From the NCBI GenBank assembly GCA_910578185.1, contig CAJTPN010000001.1:112005-176004 (forward strand): a stretch of DNA of 64,000 nt, read 5' to 3'. The position numbers were made by a program, and so were the translations under genes. Below the pieces are notes generated by a model. That model had not been told where the DNA came from. It made no database searches and saw only the letters and a list, made by a program, of their open reading frames with translations. This document shows positions 17,340 through 25,601 of this stretch, piece after piece (the first letter of the stretch is position 1; each line of letters begins with the position of its first letter). Origin of the DNA: an uncultured Acetatifactor sp. (GTDB lineage: Bacteria > Bacillota > Clostridia > Lachnospirales > Lachnospiraceae).

Positions 17340-18965
17340 ATGCGGCTTTTTACCAAAATATTTCTGCTTGGAACGTTGGTGATATGTCTTGCGTTTGCCG
17401 TTTCCGGCTATTTCCTGCTGCGCTATTCCTTTGAGAGCAGTATGGCCAGGGAGGTGGACTTTGCACTGAAACAGTATCAATACGACAAATTTACCCTGCA
17501 ATCGGCAATGTTGTCATATGATCAGATTTCCCTATCCTTAAGTATCGAAGGAGAACTGATTCCGGAGGACTCGCTTATCACTATATGGCAGGGGATTCCG
17601 GAAGGAGGAGTGAAGATGGATGTCTGGGGAGATGAGGAAGAACATGGAACTGCTACCTATTATTTTCAGTGGAAAGGAATGCCCGGGGAGGATTCGCTTT
17701 ATCCCATAGCCCCGGATGCTTTTCAGAGCAGAGGGGAGTTTGAGGAAATATTGGGAGATTTGCTGAAGGCTTTGGCGAGCGAAATCGGTGTTCCGGCGGC
17801 ATTTTATGGGGAGGATGGAACGCCGCTTTATTCGGAGATAGAAGGACTGGAGGCGTCTTTTTTGGATGAATTATCAGAGGATTCTCATGTATATCGCTTC
17901 AGGAATACGCCGGAGGGCGGAGCTGTGTTGGTGGGAAGCCTGTTAAGTTTTGGGGAGGAAAAGATTGGTTTTGTAACACAGTGGGATGTGGAGAAAACGC
18001 TGAGACAGCAGGATACCCTGCGGCAGTACTTTATCAGGTGCTATCTGATTGCGGTGTCGGCGGGGATGGCTTTGCTGTTTTTGTTGTCGGCACTTTTGAC
18101 CAGACCTTTGAAGAAGATGTCAAAGGCGGCCCGGAGGATGGCAGAAGGGGACTACAAAGAAAGATTCGGCGCATCCAGAGGAGACGAGATCGGGGAGTTG
18201 GCGGAAAGCTTTGATTTGATGGCGGACGCCGTGGAAGAAAAGATAGAGGAACTTTCGAGGACGGCCAGGGAGAAGGAGGACTTTGTGGCGAATTTTGCCC
18301 ATGAGCTGAAAACGCCTCTGACGTCAATCATTGGGTATGCGGATACTATTTATCAGAAAGAGCTTTCAAAAGAAGAGGTAAATCGGGCTGCATGGCAGAT
18401 CTGGAATGAGGGGATGCGGTTGGAGGCATTGTCCTTTAAACTGATGGAATTGACGGTGCTTGGCAGACAGGATTTTGCTTTGGAGGAAATGTCAGGGGAT
18501 GAGGTGCTGTGTGATGTAGCGGACGGGTTGAAATTTCTGTTTGCGGAAAAAAACATCGACTTTCGCCTGACGGCAGATAGGGCGTATATCTGGGTGGAGT
18601 ATGATCTGTTGAAAACCTTGTTGATGAATTTGGTGGACAATGCCATTAAGGCAGGCTGCGGACGGATAGAAATGTATGGGCGAAAGAAGGAAGCGGAATA
18701 TTGGATCAGTGTGAAAGATGACGGCTGCGGTATGGAAAAAGAGGAGATTTCGCGTATTACGGAAGCATTTTATATGGTGGATAAGGCTCGTTCCAGAAGG
18801 CAGCACGGCGCCGGCCTGGGTTTGGCTCTGGCGGACAGGATTGCCAGAATACATGGGAGCGGGCTGATGTTTGCGAGTCTAAAAGGTTTTGGGACAACGG
18901 TAAGTTTTCCTGTAAGATGTGGGGAGGGCGGAATAGAAGAGGATGGGTTGGAAGAGGAAACATAA
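17340..18965 (+). CDS. Sensor histidine kinase with HAMP domain
   Basis: 541-residue membrane kinase. Transmembrane helix 1 spans about residues 5-27, an extracellular sensor region of about 200 residues follows, and helix 2 is near 232-252. HAMP (about 253-305) leads to the DHp helix with FAHELKTPLTSIIGY, whose His is the phosphorylation site. The ATPase domain shows LLMNLVDNAIKAG (N box), DDGCGM (G1) and GAGLGLALADRIARIHG (G2). The sensor region has no motif I can name. Adjacent to its cognate regulator; its end overlaps the start of the frameshifted ORF below by 23 bases. Confidence 0.93.
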   Translation: MRLFTKIFLLGTLVICLAFAVSGYFLLRYSFESSMAREVDFALKQYQYDKFTLQSAMLSYDQISLSLSIEGELIPEDSLITIWQGIPEGGVKMDVWGDEEEHGTATYYFQWKGMPGEDSLYPIAPDAFQSRGEFEEILGDLLKALASEIGVPAAFYGEDGTPLYSEIEGLEASFLDELSEDSHVYRFRNTPEGGAVLVGSLLSFGEEKIGFVTQWDVEKTLRQQDTLRQYFIRCYLIAVSAGMALLFLLSALLTRPLKKMSKAARRMAEGDYKERFGASRGDEIGELAESFDLMADAVEEKIEELSRTAREKEDFVANFAHELKTPLTSIIGYADTIYQKELSKEEVNRAAWQIWNEGMRLEALSFKLMELTVLGRQDFALEEMSGDEVLCDVADGLKFLFAEKNIDFRLTADRAYIWVEYDLLKTLLMNLVDNAIKAGCGRIEMYGRKKEAEYWISVKDDGCGMEKEEISRITEAFYMVDKARSRRQHGAGLGLALADRIARIHGSGLMFASLKGFGTTVSFPVRCGEGGIEEDGLEEET

Positions 18966-19810
18966 TCAGACAGAGGAGGAGATAATATCCCCTATTGGCA
19001 GAGGGAGAAGGGGAAGGCTTGTCAATTTATTGGGAATATTGCTTGCCTTGGGGATTTTTTTTGGCGGAATGTCAGGGGTAGAAAAGGGGTTGCTGTGGGA
19101 AGAAGAGAGGCTACTGCGGGGAGGGGGAAAGGTGGGAGTTACCATTTTGGAAGGCCAGACAAAACTGCAGGAGGGGGGTGAGTTGGGAAGATAAGCGTAG
19201 GAAGCTGGAGGAAGGGGAGCTGGTTTTGGCGGTGGGAGGCCTGGAAGAGGGAGAGGATATCTGGCTTCATGAACCGGGACAGGGGCAGCTGTCCATGGAG
19301 CAGGCCATGACGGACGGAAAGGAATGGCTGGAGAATTTTTGCCTGCCCCATCTGGGAGTAACCGGGTTTGACATGGGGGAGTGCAAGGTAAGCTGTTATC
19401 TGTGGACCTTTCGGGATGTGGAAGTCGGAAGTGTAGAAGCAAACGGCGCCTGCAGTTATTGGACCTTTACGGCCATGGGAGGGGGGATGGAAGCGGAATT
19501 ACTGTTGAGCGCTCAAAGCGGACAGGTATTGTATGCGTCCGTAAGCTGTGGGGTTCCGGTTGCTTCTCAGGATGCGAAGGAAATGAAAGTATTTCTGGAG
19601 GATTATGTGGCTTCTTTTGGCCTGGAAGGGAAGGGGGAGGCAGTGCAGGAACCTGGTTTGATCTATAAGGCGGTAGGAGACGGAGAGCTATCCGCAGTCA
19701 TCAGACCATTTCGGGTTGTGAGCAGCAAAGTGAATCCGGATACCAACACCTTGGAGCATATGGAGACATTCAATATTCGCATATATCTGGCCAGAAATTT
19801 TACAACTTAG
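18943..19810 (+). pseudogene. Frameshifted envelope protein gene downstream of the histidine kinase
   Basis: Two overlapping frames that read as one protein if a single base is skipped. The first (18943-19194) has a basic N-terminus and a transmembrane or signal segment LVNLLGILLALGIFFGGMSG. The second (from 19178) encodes about 210 residues of a soluble domain. They meet at a run of six G at 19173-19178. Removing one G joins LQEG to VSWEDKRRKLEE and restores one ORF of about 288 codons. The second frame has no usable ribosome binding site of its own, since its GTG overlaps the G-run. This may be a real pseudogene, a slippery or phase-variable site, or a sequencing error. Proteins with one anchor and a soluble domain often follow kinase genes in these genomes; I do not recognise the family. 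Confidence 0.6.
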
Positions 19811-19936
19811 GCACATGTCGATCACAGGGATTTTACATTTTTCTGTTACCATACGATTTAGACACAGTCCTGAAAGTACACACAAGGCAGCGGTGTTGTT
19901 GTGCAGGGACGGAATGAAACTGGGAGGGAACAGAAA

Positions 19937-22201
19937 ATGAAACAAAGAAAGTATGGAAGGTGGCCGGCGATGATGTTGGTTATGACAATTTTGGCCGGTG
20001 CGGTGGGAGGCTGTGGAAAAAGCGGAGGAGACAACGATCCCACATCGGGACCGGAGACAGGGAACATTGCGGACCAGGGACAGGGCAGGTATGTGGAAAA
20101 GATGGAAGTATTGCCCGGGGAATTGGATGGTTGGGACATTCTGCAGATATTTGAGGCCGGAGACAGACTGCATCTTCTGACTTCCAAACAGGAGAACGGA
20201 AAAACGCTTTTGCGGGAGTGGGAAAAGCGGGAGAGCAGCTTTGCGGATGTGACAGAAAGCTGGCTTGCATCCATGGAAATACCAGGAGATAGCTGGATGG
20301 AAGCAAAGCTTTTACGGGAAGAAAGCGGCGGGCAGTATCTCTATGTTGGTTATCTGGAAGAAGATTTTATGGGGCACCTGTGGAAGGGGGAAGGAGATAC
20401 GGCAAAAGAGATCACTCCGGAAAAATGGTCCGTGTCCAATGAGGATTGGGGAGGCTATGAGAGGATACGGGGAATGGCGGTGTTGAATAACGGCACTTTG
20501 GCAGTGCTGTCCTATACCAGTTATGATCTTTTGTCCGGCCAGGATGGCAGTGTGATTGAGAGCGAACCGCTTACAAATTATTATGATGAGGGCATTATTA
20601 CAGATGGGGAGAATGTTTACCTTGGGGTAGGAGGACAGATTGAGAGGCGAAAGGAGGGGAAAGGAAGCGATGCGGTGATGTTTCCGCTGCCCAAAGGCAA
20701 CAATAGTACGATGGTTATAGAAATGGGAGGGAATTTTGTCTCGGGCGGAACGGAAAACTTTTCCTATGATGTCCAGAAGAACGGAACACTGATTGTCGCA
20801 GGGGAGCAAGGCATATTCCGATTGAGTGATCAGACGGCTGAGGATGGCTGGGAGAAGCTGGCCGAGGGGATTGAGACCGATTTTGCCCTGAAGGATTATT
20901 GGTGCGAAGGGTTGGCTGCTATGGAGGATGGCAGTATTTATGCTTTGTTTGAGGTAAACGGAGTTAAGAAGCTGAACCGGTATGAGTATGACCCCAATGG
21001 AGCTACGAAGGTGACGCAGGTTTTGAAGCTCTATACCATATGTGACAATTCTCTGCTCAAACAGGCTGCGGTGATGTATCACAAGCTCCATCCGGAGGTG
21101 AGGATAGATATCCAGAGCGAGTATCCCTTATATTTTAATATCCTGGGGGAACAGGGACTAGATGAGATCCACACAAAACTGAACACAATGCTTATGGGAG
21201 AGGAAGCACCGGATATCCTGGTTCTTGATCATCTGAATCTGGAAGCATATGCGAAAAAAGGACTATTGATGGATTTGGAGGAATTGATCCGTCCTATGGA
21301 GGAAAGCGGGGAACTGTTAGATAACATTACAAGCACATATATTCGGGAAGATGGAACAAGATATGCCGTCCCGCTGCAGTTTGCATTTTCCATGGCGTTG
21401 GGGAGGGATATCGCTCCGGATCAAATGAGTTCCATGAGAGCACTGGCGGATTTTTTATCTAAGGAAGATCAAAGTTATCTGGGAAAACAGACCACAGCAC
21501 AACTGGTGGATCTATTTTATCCCTATTTCTGTGACGAAATTGTCAGAGAGAAGCAGCTTAATAAGGAAGCACTTGCAAGCTATCTGGAATATCTGAAGGC
21601 TATAGGAGATAATTGCGGCGTTATCCCGGTGAGGCCGGAGAATGAGAGCGCATATAATATGATGGATCTCCTCGATTCGGCAAAGCTGACGATTGAAAAG
21701 GCGGGGGGTTTTTCCGGCTGCATGTTCCCGGTTTCCATAGCGGAATTTATCAAGGGGGATTTTGCTGCATTTGAGAACCGATTTATTCCGTCCGTACAGG
21801 TTGGAATCTGTACCAAGGGAAAATATCAGGAAACCGCAAAAGATTTTATTGTATTTGCGCTTTCGCAGCAGATACAGGATATGGATTATTACGGGGGATT
21901 TCCGGTGAACAGAGTATCCATGGAAAAACAGGCATCAAAGGACCGCTCCGAAATGGCAGGTTCTGTTATGGTTACCACGGAGAACGGGGATTATGTGGAA
22001 TTTGAAGCCAAGGCATTTGACGAGGAGACGATGGGGCGACTGGTTGCAATCTGCGAATCGTTGAATAAGCCTGTAATGGAAGATGTCAAGATACGCCAGG
22101 TATTGATAGAATGTCTGGGGGATTATCTGCAGGATTCACAGTCCCTGGATGAGACCATACGTAAGATTGAGGCGGGGCTTAAAATGTATCTGGCGGAGTG
22201 A
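19937..22201 (+). CDS. Lipoprotein with C-terminal extracellular solute-binding domain
   Basis: 754-residue lipoprotein. The signal peptide ends in the lipobox AGAVGGC, so Cys is lipidated. An unrecognised N-terminal half (about 40-360) with WD/propeller-like short repeats (DRLHLLT, GMAVLNNGTLAVL, GLAAMEDGSIYALF) precedes a family 1 solute-binding-like domain from about residue 365 (LKLYTICDNSLLKQAAVMYH, MGEEAPDILVLDHLNLEAYAKKG). Such domains normally bind sugars or peptides for an ABC importer, but no importer permease is encoded here. The start ATG 19937 has GGGAGG 9 bases upstream. It lies between the two-component genes and the efflux genes and may act as a ligand sensor for the kinase. 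Confidence 0.85.
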   Translation: MKQRKYGRWPAMMLVMTILAGAVGGCGKSGGDNDPTSGPETGNIADQGQGRYVEKMEVLPGELDGWDILQIFEAGDRLHLLTSKQENGKTLLREWEKRESSFADVTESWLASMEIPGDSWMEAKLLREESGGQYLYVGYLEEDFMGHLWKGEGDTAKEITPEKWSVSNEDWGGYERIRGMAVLNNGTLAVLSYTSYDLLSGQDGSVIESEPLTNYYDEGIITDGENVYLGVGGQIERRKEGKGSDAVMFPLPKGNNSTMVIEMGGNFVSGGTENFSYDVQKNGTLIVAGEQGIFRLSDQTAEDGWEKLAEGIETDFALKDYWCEGLAAMEDGSIYALFEVNGVKKLNRYEYDPNGATKVTQVLKLYTICDNSLLKQAAVMYHKLHPEVRIDIQSEYPLYFNILGEQGLDEIHTKLNTMLMGEEAPDILVLDHLNLEAYAKKGLLMDLEELIRPMEESGELLDNITSTYIREDGTRYAVPLQFAFSMALGRDIAPDQMSSMRALADFLSKEDQSYLGKQTTAQLVDLFYPYFCDEIVREKQLNKEALASYLEYLKAIGDNCGVIPVRPENESAYNMMDLLDSAKLTIEKAGGFSGCMFPVSIAEFIKGDFAAFENRFIPSVQVGICTKGKYQETAKDFIVFALSQQIQDMDYYGGFPVNRVSMEKQASKDRSEMAGSVMVTTENGDYVEFEAKAFDEETMGRLVAICESLNKPVMEDVKIRQVLIECLGDYLQDSQSLDETIRKIEAGLKMYLAE

Positions 22202-22275
22202 CAATTTTTCCCGGACACTTGAAGGCCCAGGAAAAATATTATAATGGTAATATCAAAAGAAGTCGCATTTTTCTA

Positions 22276-22304
22276 GTGACATCTTTTTTGTTACATGATA
22301 AAAT
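22276..22304 (+). promoter_or_regulatory. Sigma-A promoter upstream of the efflux adaptor operon
   Basis: GTGACA (22276-22281, five of six matches to TTGACA) and TAAAAT (22299-22304) with a 17-base spacer, in the 149-base gap after the lipoprotein gene. Confidence 0.6.
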
Positions 22305-22350
22305 AGATGATATCAGCATTTTATTTTCATGGAAACGGGGAAAAAAGGAT

Positions 22351-23457
22351 ATGGCAAAGACAAAAGCAGGCGGGTACGGCCGGGCGGCAGTTATCATGTG
22401 CGCCCTGTGCATGGGATTTTCCGGTTGTACTGCGGATGATGAGGAGGAGGAAACGGGCGTTCAGATTGAGGCGCCCCAGGAGAGTTCCTATACCATGGTG
22501 GTTGCTTCCATGGGAAACGTGGTAAAAACAGGCAGGGTCCGGTGTACATATATGCAGACAGATGAAGAAGAGATCAGAATTACTACTAAAGGAAGCATCA
22601 TGGACAGCGTTTATGTATCTCTTGGGGACAGCGTTGTGAAGGGGCAGCTTCTGGCAGAACTTGCGGTGGATGTAGACGAGGACGATATCGCTGAACTGGA
22701 ATACAGGATAGCCAGGAACTCGCTGCTGCTTGGCTATACGGATACGGATGAAAATTATGCCCTTTCAAACAGATGGTGGTCTTTTGTGTATCAGTCTTCC
22801 GGTTCCGAGTCCGAACAGGAAAAGCTGGATAAGGCCCTTGAAAATATCAGGCAGACTTACCGCTATAAGCGGGAGGATTATCAGGATGCCATTGAACTGG
22901 ACAGGCAGCAGCTGGAAGACATGCAAAGACAGATCGAGGAGAGCCGTCTCTATGCGGGAATTGACGGGGAGATATCTTATGTGGGGACCCAGCTGGAGGG
23001 CAGCAGAGTTACGGAAGGCCAGATTGTGCTTAAGATCATAGACAATTCCAGGTGCCTTTTTGAGGTAAAGGAATCTGAGCTGAAGGGCGAGTTTCCTTTT
23101 AAAGAGGGGGAAGCGCTGCGGCTGACGGTGGGGGTTAACGGCAGATCAGTGGAGACGGAAGTGCTGCCCTATGATATGGAGCATTGGGACGACGTATATT
23201 ACTTTGAGCTTCCGGAAATTCTGGAAGGACTGAAGGTTGGGACTTCAGGGATTATATACTACACGGTGGATTCCAGGGAATCTGTGTTAACCCTTCCCCA
23301 TAGGGTGATTCGCAATGCCGATGGGAAGCAGTATGTATATGTGCTTGGAGAGAACGATATCCGTCAGGTAAGATGGATCGAGACAGGGTTATGGGGGGAT
23401 ACGCTGGTGGAAGTGGTAAGCGGTTTGGAGGAAGGAGAGTATGTGGTTCAGAAATGA
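22351..23457 (+). CDS. Efflux-type periplasmic adaptor / HlyD-like lipoprotein
   Basis: 368-residue adaptor of the membrane-fusion family that works with MacB/FtsX-type ABC transporters. The start is ATG 22351 with AAGGAT upstream. The lipobox is GFSGC. A biotinyl-lipoyl-like half motif (SIMDSVYVSLGDSVVKGQLLAEL), a helical hairpin (residues about 105-200, rich in Glu/Gln/Lys) and the second half motif (GEISYVGTQLEGSRVTEGQIVLKI) follow in the usual order, then a beta-barrel and ITRQVRWIETG-like membrane-proximal part. Its stop overlaps the next start (ATGA). Confidence 0.88.
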   Translation: MAKTKAGGYGRAAVIMCALCMGFSGCTADDEEEETGVQIEAPQESSYTMVVASMGNVVKTGRVRCTYMQTDEEEIRITTKGSIMDSVYVSLGDSVVKGQLLAELAVDVDEDDIAELEYRIARNSLLLGYTDTDENYALSNRWWSFVYQSSGSESEQEKLDKALENIRQTYRYKREDYQDAIELDRQQLEDMQRQIEESRLYAGIDGEISYVGTQLEGSRVTEGQIVLKIIDNSRCLFEVKESELKGEFPFKEGEALRLTVGVNGRSVETEVLPYDMEHWDDVYYFELPEILEGLKVGTSGIIYYTVDSRESVLTLPHRVIRNADGKQYVYVLGENDIRQVRWIETGLWGDTLVEVVSGLEEGEYVVQK

Positions 23458-25601
23458 AAACTAGAAAGAAATTCTCATGGAGGAAGAAAACTTCCGTTTC
23501 GCTTACTCTGTGTATTGGACTTATGATGTCCGCCGTATTTACGGGATGCGGCGAACGGACTGTGGAGTCACAGGAAGTAATTGAACTACATGAACCAAAG
23601 GACGGGGAGGAGGCGATTGCGAATACGGAACCGGTGGCATACCGGAATCTGTATGACGCCAATGTCTACGATGCAGTGGTTCATCCTTACGTGGAAGAGT
23701 ACTATTACGAGTCAAAGCAGATTTTTGATTCCTTTGGCGCGCTGACGGGCGAGACCGTGGAGAAGGGTGATGTACTGGTGTACGCAGACAACAGCGCTAT
23801 CTCCAAACGGATTCAGTCCATGGAGGAGAAGCTTCGTACCCTGACAGAGAATTATGAGGAATTCCGTACAGAAGCGGAGGAGTATATCGCCGCACAGCAG
23901 TCCGATTTGGAGGGGATCCAGGAAATTTTTGAGAATATGGAAGGATATGAGCCTCCGGAGACAATTATGGGAAGTAACGGACAGGAAATTGTGAATCCGG
24001 ATCATACCTCCTGGTGGAAGGAATATGTAAAATGGGAGGGCCAGTACAATAATAAAGAGCTGTCCATGGAAACCAGAAAGGAAGCGCTTCGTCAAAAGAC
24101 GGAACTCTATACACTTGATTATGAGTATTATACCAGACAACTGCAAAAGTTGAGATCGCAGGAACAGGAAGGAGTGTTGCGGACAGGGATTTCCGGGCAG
24201 GTGGTGGCCATTGGGGACTATGTTTCCGGCGACAGCATTCGGGCAGGCGCCTCTGTGGCGGCGGTGGCCGATATGGGCAGAAAATATATCAAATGTGCCT
24301 ATCTGTCCAAACTTGATCGGCAGAATGCCAAAGAAATCTATGCGGTGGTCAACGGAAAGCGCTACGAGCTTACGCTGGAGGAAAATGACGATAAAAGTCA
24401 TTCAACTTTTGTGTTTGCCGATGAAAGCGGCGAAACGTCGGTGGGAGATGTGGCTTCAGTGGTTTTGGTGAAAAATATCAGGGAGCATGTGCTGACGGTT
24501 CCACAGAGTTCCGTTCACAGTTCCGGTCTGCAGCAATATGTGTATGTGATGGAGGATGGGAATATTGCCAACAGACAGGTAAAGACTGGTATGCGGGACG
24601 GTTCTTCCATAGAGATATTGTCAGGTTTGGAGGAGGGAGAACTTGTACTTGCCTCCCAGTCGATTCAAGCTGCAGATTTTGAGACAGTTGTTTTGGAAAA
24701 GGGAATTTTTGAGGTGGACTTTAAGGAGAGCGGCAGTTTATATTTTCCATGCAAAAGCTCCGTGAACAATAAAGTGGAAAAGGGACAGGTTCGTTTTCAG
24801 TCATTTGGGCCGGATATGAATGCAAGTGTAAAAATAGGTGATGTGATCGCAACAATACGCGTGGAGGGAGATAAGGTAGCGCTTGCCCGTAAAGAAACGG
24901 AGTTGAAGCGGGCAAAAGAAAGGCTTGCCGATCTACTGGCTTTGGACCAGGAGGAGAATGAAAAGGAAATTCAGCAAAGGCAGGAGAACATAGCGGCGCT
25001 GGAAGAAGAAATTGCGTTGATCAATCAGGACTACAATACCACTGAAATTTTGGCAGAGTCCGAAGGTATTTTGTATGCCAAAGCCAGTTATTACATTGAG
25101 GACAAAGTAAATACCGGAAGCCGTCTGGCAGTGATAGCAGATACGGAAACAGTCTATCTTTATCTGGATAACTATAAAAAATATCTTCATTACGGCGATA
25201 GGGTGTCACTGATTTATACAACCGTCAAGGGGGAAAAGTGGGGAGCGGAAGGAAAAGTGGTGACTTTGGGAGATGCCATGGGCGGCGGGCTTTCCAGACA
25301 GAGCGTATTGGTGGAACTGCCGGAAGTGATGTTGGAAAATATGAACATGGTTACCACCACTTCCAGCGGCAAGAATTCTCCTGTGACCATAAACGCTACC
25401 GCTACTTTGCAGGCAATGAGCGATGTGATTTTGGTGCCCTTACGGGCGGTGGAAGAGGAAGGAGGCCGTACTTTCGTACATGTTGTGAAGGAAGACGGTA
25501 CCGTGCTGCGGATAAGCTTCCTGGCGGGCGGAATGAATCAAGATTACTATTGGGCAATTGACGGACTTACGGAGGGAATGGAGATAATATGCTGGGAGTA
25601 A
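23454..25601 (+). CDS. Tandem-duplicated HlyD-like adaptor lipoprotein
   Basis: 715-residue lipoprotein (lipobox VFTGC) with two complete adaptor modules. Module 1 has a lipoyl half motif (GALTGETVEKGDVLVYADN), a coiled coil from about residue 110 to 225, then GISGQVVAIGDYVSGDSIRAGA and a beta-barrel ending in SGLEEGELVLAS. Module 2 starts near residue 420 with another lipoyl half, a second coiled coil (RKETELKRAKERLADLLAL region), ILAESEGILYAKASYY and a second barrel. Adaptors normally contain one module and oligomerise; a covalent tandem may reduce the number of chains. The ATG start overlaps the upstream stop, and the gene ends inside the permease gene by 13 bases. Its partner is probably the permease and ATPases that follow. 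Confidence 0.88.
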   Translation: MKTRKKFSWRKKTSVSLTLCIGLMMSAVFTGCGERTVESQEVIELHEPKDGEEAIANTEPVAYRNLYDANVYDAVVHPYVEEYYYESKQIFDSFGALTGETVEKGDVLVYADNSAISKRIQSMEEKLRTLTENYEEFRTEAEEYIAAQQSDLEGIQEIFENMEGYEPPETIMGSNGQEIVNPDHTSWWKEYVKWEGQYNNKELSMETRKEALRQKTELYTLDYEYYTRQLQKLRSQEQEGVLRTGISGQVVAIGDYVSGDSIRAGASVAAVADMGRKYIKCAYLSKLDRQNAKEIYAVVNGKRYELTLEENDDKSHSTFVFADESGETSVGDVASVVLVKNIREHVLTVPQSSVHSSGLQQYVYVMEDGNIANRQVKTGMRDGSSIEILSGLEEGELVLASQSIQAADFETVVLEKGIFEVDFKESGSLYFPCKSSVNNKVEKGQVRFQSFGPDMNASVKIGDVIATIRVEGDKVALARKETELKRAKERLADLLALDQEENEKEIQQRQENIAALEEEIALINQDYNTTEILAESEGILYAKASYYIEDKVNTGSRLAVIADTETVYLYLDNYKKYLHYGDRVSLIYTTVKGEKWGAEGKVVTLGDAMGGGLSRQSVLVELPEVMLENMNMVTTTSSGKNSPVTINATATLQAMSDVILVPLRAVEEEGGRTFVHVVKEDGTVLRISFLAGGMNQDYYWAIDGLTEGMEIICWE

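Noticed and set aside
22198..22350. N-terminal extension of the first adaptor
   Set aside because: It would bury the lipoprotein signal peptide 50 residues inside the protein; ATG 22351 fits the signal and ribosome binding site.
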